Origin: Datura wrightii
Taxonomy: Eukaryota > Streptophyta > Magnoliopsida > Solanales > Solanaceae
Direction: 5' to 3'
Length of the DNA stretch: 64,000 bases
NCBI GenBank assembly: GCA_035772735.1
Contig: JASDFA010000006.1
Location: 13,472,001-13,536,000 of the forward strand
In this document: piece after piece, positions 47,601 to 59,389 of the stretch
How the letters are laid out: each line of letters begins with the position of its first letter
How positions within the stretch are numbered: position 1 is the stretch's first letter
Program-made: the position numbers and the translations under genes
Notes under the pieces: model-generated
What the model saw: only the letters and a program-made list of their open reading frames with translations
What the model was told of the DNA's origin: nothing
The model's database searches: none

Positions 47601-48594
47601 GTGATGGTGATTTCATTATTTTGTTGTTGTATGTTGATGACATGTTGGTAGCAGGCCCCAACAAAGATCGTCTCACAAATTTAAAGGCACAGTTGGCTAG
47701 TGAGTTTGAAATGAAGGACTTGGGACCAGCAAACAAGATTCTAGGGATGCAAATTCACCGAGACAGAAATAATAGGAAGATTTGGCTTTCTCAAGAGAAC
47801 TACTTGAAGAAAATCTTGCGACACTTCAAGATGCAAGACTGTAAGTCAATTTCTACCCCCTTCCTATTAATTTCAAGTTATCCTCAAGTATGAATCCTAG
47901 CAATGAAGCAGAGAGGATGGAGATGTCTCGAGTACCGTATGCATCAGTAGTGGGAAGTTTAATGTTCGCCATGGTATGTACAAGACCAGACATTGCAAAA
48001 GCAGTGAGAGTGGTTAGTCGATACATGGCTAATCCTGGTAGAGAGCATTGGAATGCTGTGAAGAGGATCCTGAGATATATCAAGGGTACCTCAGATGTTG
48101 CAATTTGTTATGGAGGATCAGACTTTACTGTTAAAGGTTATGTTGATTCAGATTATGCAGGTGATCTTGATAAAAGCAAGTCCACCACAGGTTATGTGTT
48201 TACTCTTGCTGGAGGAGCTGTAAGCTGGGTTTCAAAACTGCAGTCTATCATGGCTACATCTATGACGAAAGCAGAATATGTAGCAGCTACACAAGCTATC
48301 AAAGAGGAAATATGGATGCAGATGTTACTGGAGGAGCTCGGGCACAAGCAAGAGAAGGTTGCTCTGTTTTGTGACAGTTAGAGCGCTTTGCATCTTGCAA
48401 AGAATCCGACATTTCATTCAAGGACAAAGCACATACGAGTTCAGTATCACTTTGTTCGTGATAAGGTGGAAGAAGGCAGTGTGGATATCCAGAAAATTCA
48501 CACTAATGACAACCTAGCAGATATGTTTACGAAGCCGATCAACAATAACAAGTTTATATGGTGTCGATCTTCTATTGGCCTAGTAGATACGTAA
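44657..48594 (+). pseudogene. C2 gag-pol polyprotein with nonsense codons and one frameshift
   Basis: About 1,310 codons. Order: gag (K-F-N-G-T-N-F-S-L-W-K), zinc knuckle C-H-N-C-G-K-K-G-H-V-K-K-D-Y (last Cys lost), protease W-I-M-D-T-G-A-T-W-H, pre-integrase M-W-H-R-K-L-G-H-M, integrase (H-S-D-V-W, R-T-D-N-G-G-E-Y, V-A-E-R-M-N-K), RT (D-V-K-T-A-F-L-H-G, Y-V-D-D-M-L), RNase H. The start position reads GTG, not ATG. Stops are at 44858, 44918, 45710, 46367, 47102, 47184 and 48379. A one-base loss near 47860 shifts the frame to the end. Several stops fit C-to-T or G-to-A change in CAG, CAA or TGG codons. Confidence 0.92.
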
Positions 48595-48667
48595 CATTGC
48601 AGTGATTGGGTAGAAAAGATAGTGTGCAAACATAATTAATTCTCAATTAAATCTTCAAGTGGGAGAA

Positions 48668-49137
48668 TGTCAACAAAGTTAGTCAGACAAGGAAAAGGAA
48701 AAAAGAGGACAAACCTTGTCCAAATGGAAAAAGGAAAAAGATGACAAACCTTGTTCAAATTGATCTCTGCTTTACACCCTTCTACACGGTTTAGTTCTAT
48801 TATAAATAGAACATTTTGCTTTCATTATTTTATATACACAGATCCACAAATCCCCATAAAAATTACAATCCAAAAGAGTAAGAACATAAAGAGAGTTATA
48901 CACCAAGGCAAATATTGTAGTCTTGAGTGTCCTCTTTAGTGAGTTATTCCTTTTACAAGTGTTTTCTCCTTGTAATTGAGAGTAGTGTACTCCCATATTT
49001 ATATAGTGAATCCTTCTACCCCGTGGTTTTTCCCCTCTATTTATTTGAGGGTTTTCCACGTAAAATATTGTGTCCAACGTATTTTCATTATTTATTATCA
49101 TATCAAACTTTAGTTGTGGTACTTCCTCATCCCAACA
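48668..49137 (+). repeat. C2 3' LTR
   Basis: Same length as the 5' copy and about 97.7% identical by direct comparison. Confidence 0.93.
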
Positions 49138-49152
49138 ATTTTTAGTGTATCA

Positions 49153-52010
49153 AGGACCTCCCCACTGGGAGTGTGAAGTAATCAGTAAGGAACGAAAGGG
49201 ACTTCACTTATTGTAAGGACAATAGGACATTGACCATTCGCATACAAGTTCATTAGTAATCAAGAAGTGAGTTATTCAAGTTTATGGCACAAAAGAATGC
49301 GGTGGTATGTACCTATGGCAGTCTTAAGGAAAATTTTAGTATCAACAATAAATATGGTTTTACATTGAATCACTGTGAAATATGTCCTATGGCAAGGCAA
49401 GTTATTATTTCTTTTCAACACAATAATAGTAGGGCTATTGCTTGTTTTGAATTGATACACAGATATTTTGGGGCTTTATAGGGTTCACCACTTATAATGG
49501 CATGAATATTTCCTCACTTTTTGTGAATGATTTTTCTAGACGGACTTGGACATTTATGATAAGAATGAAATCTGATGTTTTCACTTTACTAAAATCACAC
49601 TCATTTATGGTTTTGAATCAATTTGATAAGTATATTAAGGTATTTAGATTTGATAATCGGTTAGAATTCTTCAATAGTACATGTAATAAGTTGTTGAAAG
49701 ATCGTAGTATTTTGCACCAAAGCTACTCCACAATAAAATGGAGTGGTAGAGAGGATATATATGCTCTATTTTGAAGTCTGTCAAGGCCCTTAAGTTTAAA
49801 AAAAAATTGCATCTAAATTTTGGAATGTTGTATTGAAGTTGTTGTTTTATATTATTTATAGAGTTCCTTCCACTGTTTTGCGGAACAAATCATTTTTTAA
49901 GGTATTGTATAAAAGGGTGTCTTCTTTGGCTCACTTGAGGATAGTGGATTGTTTGTGTTATGCCATAATTCTGCCTAAACATAACAAGTTCAGTGTCAGA
50001 GCTGTAAAATGTGTTTTGCTAGAATATAGATTGTTCTCGAAGAGATACAAGATATATGACCTTGTTAATGGTAAGTGCCATTAATAGGGATATTGTTTTT
50101 CCTGAGACTATTTCCCCATTCAAGCAGAGGATGATACTCCAGTTCAGGTGGCTATGATGTATTTTTTGATATTGATTCAGTGCATATTCCCAAACTTCTT
50201 CTTCTGCACATATTGTATTTTACCTCCACGTGTTTTTACTATTGATAATTCATTGGATGTTTCATTTTTTCATGATTCATCAGAAATTTCAAATGCACCA
50301 AAAGTTTCAATTGTTGACATCTCAAATGTTCCTGCAATTCTTGTTTATCTGAAGCTTCCTAAGACGTCAAAAAATTCTACCACACAATTCAAGCCTCAAA
50401 ACTGGTTAAAGGATTTTATTGTACCCACCAAGGAATATGACTTAGAAGTTGACACTAGCGGATACCCTTTAAATGATGTACTAAGTTGACTTAGTACTTA
50501 AGACTTATGTGCAAGCTGCCAAGGACCAAAGATGGGTTGAGGCAATGTAAGTAGAAATCAAAGTTTTGGAAGACAACAATACATGAGAAGTTGTGGTTCT
50601 ACCTCTGGGAAAGAGGGCAACTGAATACAAATGGGTGTGTAAAATCAAGTATAAAGCTACTGACGAGGCTGAAAGATTCAGGGCTAGATTGGTAGCTAAG
50701 AGTTATAACTTGATTATTAATAAATTATCTCTCCAATAGTAAAGATAGTCACTATGAGATTTGTTATCTCATTGGCTACTGCTAGGCATTAGAATATGCA
50801 TCAAATGATTTTTTACCATGCATTTCTGCAAGAGGATTGGGGTGAGGAAGTATATATGATAATGCCCCACAAGGGTTCTCTACTCACAATAAGTCTTAGC
50901 ACGTATGTGGGCTGCTTAAGTATCTAATATGGACTCAACCAGACCCCTAGATAGTGGAATTTAAAGTTAACTTTTGCTTTAGTCTCTTTTGGTTTTTGTC
51001 AAACTCATTTGGACTATTCTTAATTATGTGGATAATTTTTTGATCACAAGAGATGATTTGGTTATGATACAGGAGACTAGAACTTCTTTGTAGTTCAACT
51101 TTTAAATACAATATCTTGGTGAGCTCAAGTACTTCCTTCGGGATCGAGTTTGCCAGAAGCAAGAAAGGAATTGTCATGTATCATAGAAAGTATACTTTAA
51201 AATATTTTTATTGTTTGGGCTTAGTAGGCACCAAATCAGTTGGTTCTCTAATAAAATTGAATTTAAATCTTACATCGCAAAGTTGAATTATCATACAAGT
51301 GCTACTAATGATCCTCCTCTTGCTGACATTAGCTCTTATCAAAGGCTACTTCGAAGGCTCTTATACTTGACCAATTCTAGGCTAGACCTAATATTTGCAG
51401 TATAAACTTTGAGCCGATTCGTGCACTTTCCCATGATTTCTCATATGGTTGCAGATGCTAGAGTGGTTAGATGTGTTATAAAATCTCCAAGATCTAGTAT
51501 ACTTTTGTCTCCGGATTGTTCTTATAATCTCACTGCTTTTTGTGATGTTGATTGAGTTTCATGCCCCAACATCAAAAAATCTGTCGCTGGATACTTGGTT
51601 AAATTTATGTATTCTCTTATTTCTTGGAATTTCAGGAAGCAATCTATTATTTTCAAGAGCTCAGTTGAAGCTGGGTATAGAAGTCTGACTTCTACTGTAG
51701 CAGAAATATTTGAGTAGTAGGGTTGTTTAAAGAGTTTGATGTGCGTGTTCAACTCCCTATGACTCTTAACATTGTGATAGCAAAGCTGCCTTCAAGTTGC
51801 TTCAAATTTTGTTTTTCATGACAGAATCAAACACATCGATATTGACTGTCATTTATTGGGAGAAGGTTCAAGCAGGATCGATCAATGTCCTCCATTTGGC
51901 TTCTTCTGAGCAACATGTTGATGTACTGACCTAAGGATCACTCACTTATTGTCAGAATTCTTACTTGATATCCAAGTTAGGATGAGAAACCTCTTCATAG
52001 TTCCTAGCTT
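49153..52010 (+). pseudogene. C1 integrase, RT and RNase H remnant
   Basis: Resumes C1 after X. Order: Q-D-L-P-T-G-S-V-K, pre-integrase C-E-I-C-P-M-A-R-Q, integrase V-N-D-F-S-R-R-T-W and R-F-D-N-R-L-E-F, RT E-R-F-R-A-R-L-V-A-K, D-N-F-(L)-I-T-R-D-D-like pieces, L-I-K-L-N-L-N-L, R-L-L-Y-L-T-N-S-R-L-D-L, then RNase H C-D-S-K-A-A-F and D-C-H-x-x-x-E-K-V-Q-A-G. Many frameshifts and stops. Confidence 0.8.
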
Positions 52011-52017
52011 GAGGGAG

Positions 52018-52334
52018 TGTTTGAGAAATGGATAGATTGTATTACCGTGCATTAATTCATTATAGCATTAATGTCTATCGTAACAAAATGAGTTAGCTAT
52101 TAGAGTCGATTAGTCAGTTAGTGAGGCTAGTTATTTATGCTTCGTTTGTAGTTAAGAGATTAGCTTAGCAACTAGAATAAATACATGATGTATGGGTAAT
52201 GTACAAATGTAATTCATTATGATGTAAGAAATAAAAACAGTTCATGACATTTTCCTCCCAAATTTTCTTTGTCTCTTCTTCTTCTTCTTCTTTTTTATGA
52301 GACTCCATGATTGTGTGTATAATTCATTAGTATA
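52018..52334 (+). repeat. C1 3' LTR
   Basis: Starts TGTTTGAGAAATGG after GAGGGAG and runs about 317 bp; contains a CTT microsatellite. It lacks the W and MITE insertions of the 5' copy. Its 3' end is approximate. Confidence 0.75.
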
Positions 52335-53560
52335 AGAAATCTTAGTACAATTTCTCTTTTGTCTTTTGGATTGTCCAAGTGATACCCATTTAGGATAATC
52401 AAATATCAAGTGTATTATTACTAGACCCTAGCTTGTTGAAATGAGTTGGAGCTCTCTATATCCCAATATAGTGCAATTCATAAATGATCGTCGAAACGGT
52501 AAAAATAACCTAGCTTAAGAAATATAAATTAGTAAATTACATAGAATATAAATGAAATTCAAGAAGAAACATAATGTCTATCCTGGAAAGTTAAAGATTA
52601 ATCAAAACACACCAATAGTCCCTAAGTTATTTTCAATGGCAAACAAAGTTATATGAATTCAGGGTATTGTCGAATTTTTATTATGCTCAAGTCTCGACCT
52701 TTCTTTTCTCTATAAATGTTTTGTTTATATCGAATAGAGTTAATTTTAGTGGCATATTAATAAAACAACACAATAACAATATACCCAGTATAATCCTATC
52801 AAGTGAGGACTGGATTAATGTACACCTGTATATATAATTCTATTTTTTTTTATGAACATATTTTTTAGTGTAAATAACCATTATAGTGAAGGATTTATAC
52901 ATTAATGTATCAGTTTTTCAAAATATCTAGAAAAAATTCTCGAGGAGACAAACCAGCGTTGCTGCTTTCTTTTCTTTGCTTATAAATGAAAGGATCAGTA
53001 AGAGAAGCATATTTACCACCATCACCAAGCATATGTGGTGGAAGTATAATTCATTTGATATGAAGTGAGAGGGTGTGAGAGTGAATAGAGATGTGAAGTA
53101 TGTGTATGTGTTTTATGAAGACAGTAAAGGTCATCATGGTGGTTGTAGCATGGTTAGTATCGTACCGTGACACGGAGATAAGATTTTCATAATATAATAT
53201 ATGCATAAGTTTTTTGACATGTATCCCATTTCTCTCCTCTAGCGTCGTTATTGATCTCATATAATAAGTCGGATACTAGTACAAGTGCAAATTAATTCAA
53301 TAAACATAAGATATTTGATTCTGAAGTTAGACTTAGTTCATTTCCAATTCATACTTTTGGGTTGGAGATTGACTAGTCGTATTGTCCAACCTATAGAATT
53401 TCCTATTGTTTTGGATAAATCTACCCTCTCAAAATTAAGACGTACTACTACTAAGATTAAAGTGGAAATATAAACATTAACTAATGAGATAGAAATTGAG
53501 TCTATAGATGAGGTTGGAAACAAGTAATACATTATGCAAAAAATCAAATATAAATCAATT
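52335..53560. other. Unassigned DNA between C1 and the LINE
   Basis: AT-rich; no domain or repeat family recognised. Confidence 0.45.
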
Positions 53561-54119
53561 CATTACTGCAAAATGCAATGGCATAGTGATGCCAAGTGCA
53601 GGATCTTACATTTAGAACTGCGAAATGAGAGAACTAAAAGAAGAAATACCCAAAGGAGACATTGAAAATACAAGTATTAATTACCATATGGCTACTACTT
53701 CAAAGAATATTCATATTGGCAGTAGTAATAAAAGAGGAAACAGTCCTAAAAGCATGGGAAATTCTTTTATGGAGATTGAAAGCAACATAGATGAAGAAGG
53801 TTGGAAAACAGTAAGAAAGAATAAAAGAGGAGTAAGGAAAAAAAATGCCAAGATTTTTCTACCTGAGTCTTGGCTCAGTTGAGCAAGTGGAGAAAAGAGA
53901 TGTTCAATAACAAAACAAGAGAAAAAGAGTAAAGTTAAAAAGAATAGTAAAAAAAAGTTAAGAAAGAAGGGGAGATGAGGCCCATGAAAATTGACAATGA
54001 TCCTAAAGGCAGAATGATAGATCAGGAAAACCATGCTCCTAAACCTAGCAAGAGAAAAGAAGTTCAAAAGGAAAGCTCAGTGGCTTTAGATAACAAAACA
54101 AAAAGAAAGACATCTTTCC

Positions 54120-55440
54120 GCCCATGCTTATCCTTGTTTTGAGAAGTATATTCACTTATAATTGCATGTTTTAATTGAAAACTCTTAATAGCGAGCTAAC
54201 ACATATGATTAGATGTTTTTTAGGAAAATGAAATGGAAATTAACTTAAAATGAACTAATAAGAAAGTTTTGGAGCAACTTTGGATGAGTTTTTGGGTAAA
54301 ATCAAGTTAGTGCTGTTGTTGGTGCCTAGTCCCAGAGCCCGTACTCCGGAAGAAGTCAAGTGGAGTAGGTTGGTGCTATGACCAGCTCCCTTGCCTAGGG
54401 CAAAACTTCAGAAGAAATAAAAAGAGGCAGTCTAGCGATATGGGAGGCACCGCATGCCAAGGGCTATCCCGGATTAATTTTTATTTCTCAATTTATTTTG
54501 GACTCAATCTTTTTTTGTGTGGAGTTTTTCTTACACTTATAGATAGTCCTTAAGAATATTTGAAACACAACTTTTGACCAGAGAAGAGCTAGGAGCCGCC
54601 GTGGAGGCTAGAGAATTTCAGTTTTATCTTTTTTTCTCTATGTTAATTATTGTCACATAGTTCTTTGAATGAAATTATTGTATTTACTCTATGTCTATGT
54701 GGAGCTAAACTTCTCGTTCTAGTATTATGATAGCCGCATAAATATTGCGATATAAACTTGAGTTAAATTGCATAATTGTCATAGTAGTTGTTCTTATATT
54801 CTTGTGCTTACTATTTTAATGCTTTGTGCCCATTAAAATACATCTATAATCTTGTAATGAACTCAGAAGAAAGATCAATAAGATAGAACGAAGAATATAG
54901 GGAGTAAGATCTTCTCTTGAAGTAAAATTGAGAATTGATTTGCGGCTAGAATAGGTATATAGAACACCTTGCTTAGTTATTAGATGGGAGAAGCTAATTT
55001 TGTTTGCATGATTTATTCTTGATCATAGAAATATAGACATAGAATTGCATGTGAATAGATGATTAGAGGCTCGGAAGATCATAATCATACAATTAATTGC
55101 GTAAAGTCAATAACTCGATAATTATTGCAAGAAAAAAAAAGTGCACGTGAAACATGATTGCTAGCAATTCATAGTCCTAGATCGATTCGTCTCATTGATT
55201 ATATAGAATAAAATCTGTTTTTTCTTTGGTTAGTTGTTCATTAGTATTTTCTTTTATTTTTAATTTAGATAATTACAAATATATCTTTAGATTCTATCAC
55301 CTGAATAAATAAATTACCATTAGTTTAATTTAATAAATAATTAATCAACAAGTCTCTGTGAATAGAATATCTTAAATTACAATCCTATATTACTTGTATA
55401 ATCACGTATACTTGCATGTGAATTGGAACCGAACAACACC
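54120..55440. mobile_element. LTR-like insertion in the LINE ORF1 region
   Basis: 1.3 kb of non-coding DNA separates two LINE ORF1 pieces. Near its right end it has AAGTCTCTGTGAATAGAAT and ATTACTTGTATAATCACG, resembling the U5 end of Tat-type LTRs. A possible start is TGTTTTGAGAAG (about 54135) and a possible end GAACCGAACA. No target duplication could be verified, so edges and class are tentative. Confidence 0.45.
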
Positions 55441-57299
55441 TACTCTAAAATAGAAGAGTCTTTTTCTGTGAAATCCAAACCTCGTAGAACAAGCTAATAA
55501 GAAGACTAAAGAATCTATAGAGGAGGATACCCTATGTCCATCCCTAAATTCCATGAGCAACTTGAACTTTAATATCCGGATAGTAGAGATACTATCATGA
55601 GGAATGCCTCCAAATCCACCCGCTAATCCACTTAAAAATCTAAATCCTATTGGTTCGATTTATGTTGATAAAATACAAGTTAATGGGAGAGGCTTAGGGG
55701 ATTGTTTAGATGGTTATACAGATTTAAATATGGATGACATGAGTTCTCAATAGGAAGAAAGTGAGGATGATGAGTGTGCCACTTTGACTCTGATTCTGAA
55801 GAAGAAGTAGAGGAAAGACCAACAACTAAAAATATATTTCTGCCTCAGATAGAGAGTTACCAGTTCTTTGTTAGATTCAAAGAGGTTAGAAATGGTTCTA
55901 GGAACAACAACAACAATCCTCAAACAATCCACAACGAGAATAATATTCCTCCTGAAACACAAGATAGTAATAAACATATGTACCATATAGAGATAGATGT
56001 AAGTTTGAACAACCCTTATGCTCAGCTCCTTTACTAATATAGTTTCTATGATTGATGTATTTTCATGAAATGTAAGGAGTGTAAGGGCCAAAAGTGCCTT
56101 TGAAAGATTAAGAAACCTCTCAAGCCATCATAAACTTTCTTTCATTTGTCTACAAAAACCAAAATTGGAAGTGGCAAAGATGCAATGTTATATGAGGCAA
56201 CTTGGTATGCATGGATGTCATTCCAACATCAAGATGCAGGTTATTCTAATAATATTATTACATGGTGTGATACTAGGACTACTCCTAACACCATCTGGAA
56301 AATGTTTTATACAAAATAATTTATAACTCGGAATGTTTTTATTTGTTTAGAAGAACCACTATCTCTGACCTTGCTAATGCATGCTCTGATCATGTCCCAT
56401 TATTGATTCAATTCAGATCTTCTGAAGATGATTTTGTGAAATACTTCAAGTTTTTAAATTTCTGGGCAGAAAAATGATGTTTTTGAATGTCATGAAAGAC
56501 ATTTGGGAAGATAGCAGCAAGGGAAACCCCTTATGGTCTGTACATTTGAAACTCAAGAAAATTGCCTCTAAGCTTAGTATCAGGTCCAAGAAAGTTTTTA
56601 AAGACATTCGTGAAGAACCTAAAAGGGTTGGAAATCAATGAGCTGTATGCTTTGATTATGACAGATAACAATGATAATACTGGAACTATGTTGAACAAAT
56701 CCAAAACTAAGTATGTGAGATACTTGAAGATTCAGGATTCACTCTTAAAACAAAAGGCTAGAGTAAAGTGGCTTAGTGAAGGTGATGCTAACATGATATA
56801 CTTTCATGGTGTGATCAAGAAAAAGAGGAGGAGACTTCACATTAATAAAATTCAAAATGATAACGACCAATGGATAGAGACAGTTGAGGAGATTTCAGAA
56901 ACTGTTGTTAACACTTTAAAAGAATTTTCTATCAGAAATCAGAAATGAATGATTATGCTAAGTTGAGTATTATGAGTTTCATTATTAGGGATGATACTAT
57001 TGAGGAACATATTACTGTGTCTTTTGAGGAGGAAGTAAGAGCTTATGTCTTCTTAATGGTTTCATTACCAAGTTCTACTAACTTGTTGGTATTTGATTTC
57101 ATCTGATGTCCTACTTGCTTTAAAGAATTCTTTTGTTGTCCTAGGCTTTCTAAGTGATTTACTCATAAATGCATTTTTATGTTGCCTAAAGTCCATTTCC
57201 CCCAGCATTTCAATGATATTAGATATATTAGTCTTTTAATGTGATTAACAATTTTTTGCAAAACTTTTTTAGTCCCAGGCTTAACAAAATACCACCTAA

Positions 57300-57860
57300 T
57301 TTGATTAGTTTAAATCAAGTTGGCTTTATTAAAGAGAAATCCATTACTGAGAACATCTTTTTAGGCTAGGAACTTGTTAAAGACATAGACAAGCCTAATA
57401 TGGAGGGAAATGTTTCTTTAAAATTAGACATTGCTAGGGCTTATGATAGATTTTCTTGGCCATATTTATACATTTTACTTAGGAAATTAGGCTTTTGTCT
57501 AATTTGAATCGACATTTTACTTATATATCTCTAGTAATTAGTATTCCCTACTCATCATCAATGATAATAGAAAAGCTTCCTTCAAGTATAAAAGGAGTTT
57601 TAGACAGGGAGACCTCTTATCCCCCTTCACTCTTCCTGATTTGTGTTGAATTCCTTTCTCAAAAGCTTCATTCTGTTTTCTTACATAATGACTATAAAAG
57701 TTTTTACATGAATAAAAAAGGTCCTATAATTAACCACCTTGCATTTGCTGATGATATTATTCTTTTCTCTATGATTGTAGAAAATCTTTGGAACTTATCA
57801 AGGAGGCTCTCTCAGTCTATGAAATGTATCAAAGCAGTCGGTGAACAAGACTAAATCATG
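57300..57860 (+). pseudogene. LINE reverse transcriptase core fragment
   Basis: Contains L-N-Q-V-G-F-I-K-E-K-S-I-T-E-N, L-K-L-D-I-A-R-A-Y-D-R-F-S-W, F-R-Q-G-D-L-L-S-P and A-F-A-D-D-I-I-L-F-S, the RT motifs of L1-type elements, in more than one frame. Confidence 0.85.
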
Positions 57861-59389
57861 CACCATTTTAGCTTCCAGTTCCACTACTGATTATATTGCA
57901 AAAGTAGTGGTGGCCACTCAAATGGAGCACAAAGAACTTTCTATTAAATATTTGGGATGCCCGTTATATATCGAAAGAAAGAGGATAGAGATTTTTTAGG
58001 GAAGACCAACACAATTCTAAACAAGATCTCTGGATGGCACACGAAATTGCTCTCACTAGGAGGAAAAGTTCTTTTGATAAGACATTCTACTGGCTGTACA
58101 TACACATCTTCTTGCAACATTTCATCCTCCAAAAGGGGTGATTGAGCAGATAGAGAAGATGTTAGTAGGTTCTTTTGGGAAAGTTCAACAGATCAAAAGA
58201 AACATCACGGGGCCACTTGAGATAGATTGTGTCAACTATTTGAAGAAGATGGTGCCAACTTCAGAAGACTAGAAGACATATGTAATCATTCACTATGAAA
58301 AAGTGGTGGAATTTTTGGACTGGGAACTCTCTTTGGAGGAACTTTCTTATGGTTAAGTATTGTCAAAGAATACATCTTGTATCTAAAAAAATGATATTCA
58401 GGACAATCACAATCTTGGAATGCTATGTGCAAGATTAAAAGTAAGATGGATGAGCACATTTTATGGAGGGTAGGGAATGGAGAGTTTGATTTTTGATTTG
58501 ACAAATAGACCACTATATGCCCTTTTTAAATATTTCTGCCTAAAAACTATAACCCAAGGATAATCAAAATGGCTAGAGCGTTGATGAGTGGTAGATGGCA
58601 TTGGGAAGGGATAGAGACTTTTCTTTCCCAATTTGTCTTAGAGAAAATTGAAGCACTTCAGATAAGGCTTAATCCCAATTCTTGGGATCAACTGATATGA
58701 ACCAATAACAGCTATGAAAAATTCAGTGTTGCCTCAGCATGGCAATTACTTAGGAAGAAAGGGCAGAAGAAATGACTGAATACCATGAATTAACACAATC
58801 AAATCTCCTTTAAGATGAGTTTTTATTGTCTGGAGGTCCTTGAGGAACAGGGTCCCAACTGATGAAAGAGTTGCTAAAATGAGAGTTCCTCTGCATCCCA
58901 GATGTAACTGTTGCAGGGATCCTGATGTTGAGATAATGAATCATCTTTTTGTTAATGGCATGTTTGTCAAGGGACTCTAGTAACAAATTAATAGACTTTT
59001 GGATATTACTTTTATAGGTATTCCCTTCAAAAAAATTCTTATCAACTGTGGATATTTAAAACTTCTAATCCCATCCAAGCTCTACTAGTCAGGAGCATCC
59101 TCGTTGCCATAACATGGGAGATTCGAAGGGCCAGATGCAATGCTTGATTTAGTGGTATTACCACCACTATCAATATAACCATCTATACTATTTATTTCAC
59201 CGTTGCACAACTGGTTATGACTCAGTTTCAGAAAGTGGTGACACAATTTCAGCTGGAAAGACATCTCCTCCATTCTTAACAGCTCGATTGTTTTCAAATT
59301 TATCAGATCTGTGAGATGGACCAAACCTCTCAAAATGATGGTGAAACTAAATGCAGATGAGAGTTGTAAGAAAGGAATGCAACAAAGAT

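Larger units (their letters stand above)
44009..49137 (+). mobile_element. C2: complete Ty1/copia element inserted in the X 3' LTR, TSD ATTTT
   Basis: Two 470-bp LTRs (44009-44478, 48668-49137) start TGTCAACAAAG and end CATCCCAACA. The target duplication ATTTT is at 44004-44008 and 49138-49142. The primer site TGGTATCAGAGC is at 44480-44491 and the purine tract AAGTGGGAGAA ends at 48667. I count 11 differences between the LTRs, nearly all transitions (2.3%). It is the youngest complete element of the nest, but its polyprotein is disabled. Confidence 0.95.
26571..49152 (+). mobile_element. X: Tat-like non-autonomous LTR element inserted in C1
   Basis: Flanked by AGGAC at 26566-26570 and 49153-49157, which is a perfect 5-bp target duplication. 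The left LTR starts TGATGTGTGG; the right LTR ends ATTTTTAGTGTATCA once C2 is removed. Joining the flanks restores the C1 reading F-x-x-x-Q-D-L-P-T-G-S-V-K. After the LTR comes a worn Tat/Athila-type primer region (AATTTTGACGTCATTGTCAG). No RT or integrase of its own is visible in about 4.8 kb of internal DNA, so it looks non-autonomous. It is interrupted by Y and C2. Confidence 0.85.
20128..52334 (+). mobile_element. C1: old Ty1/copia element, outermost layer of the nest
   Basis: The 5' LTR starts at 20128 (TGTCGAGGAATTG) and resumes at 24485-24913. The primer site TGGTATCAGAGC is at 24914-24925. Gag-protease remnants lie at 25230-26570 and integrase-RT-RNase H remnants at 49153-52010. A purine tract GAGGGAG precedes the 3' LTR at 52018-52334. 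The shared LTR words include GAGTTAGCTATTAGAG, GAGGCTAGTTA, GATTAGCTTA, CAACTA and ACATG.TGTA. The element's own sequence is only about 5 kb; everything else in the span is nested. It is full of stops, and no target duplication could be read. Confidence 0.85.
53600..59385 (+). mobile_element. Decayed L1-type LINE, 3' end missing, split by LTR-like DNA
   Basis: ORF1-like frame (53625-53882, with D-E-E-G-W-K-T-V-R) is followed after an insertion by more ORF1-like sequence and then ORF2. The ORF2 features are endonuclease start (N-V-R-S-V-R-A-K-S-A-F-E-R-L, L-S-F-I-C-L-Q), RT (N-Q-V-G-F-I-K-E, L-D-I-A-R-A-Y-D-R-F-S-W, A-F-A-D-D-I-I-L-F-S), zinc-binding relic C-N-C-C-R-D..M-N-H-L-F-V, and the first RNase H residues (V-R-W-T-K-P..K-L-N-A-D-E-S-C). 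It stops abruptly inside RNase H, where a copia RT begins. Confidence 0.85.

Noticed and set aside
53625..53882. Host nuclear-protein gene
   Set aside because: The D-E-E-G-W-K-T-V pattern and the order with endonuclease and RT downstream fit a LINE ORF1 remnant.
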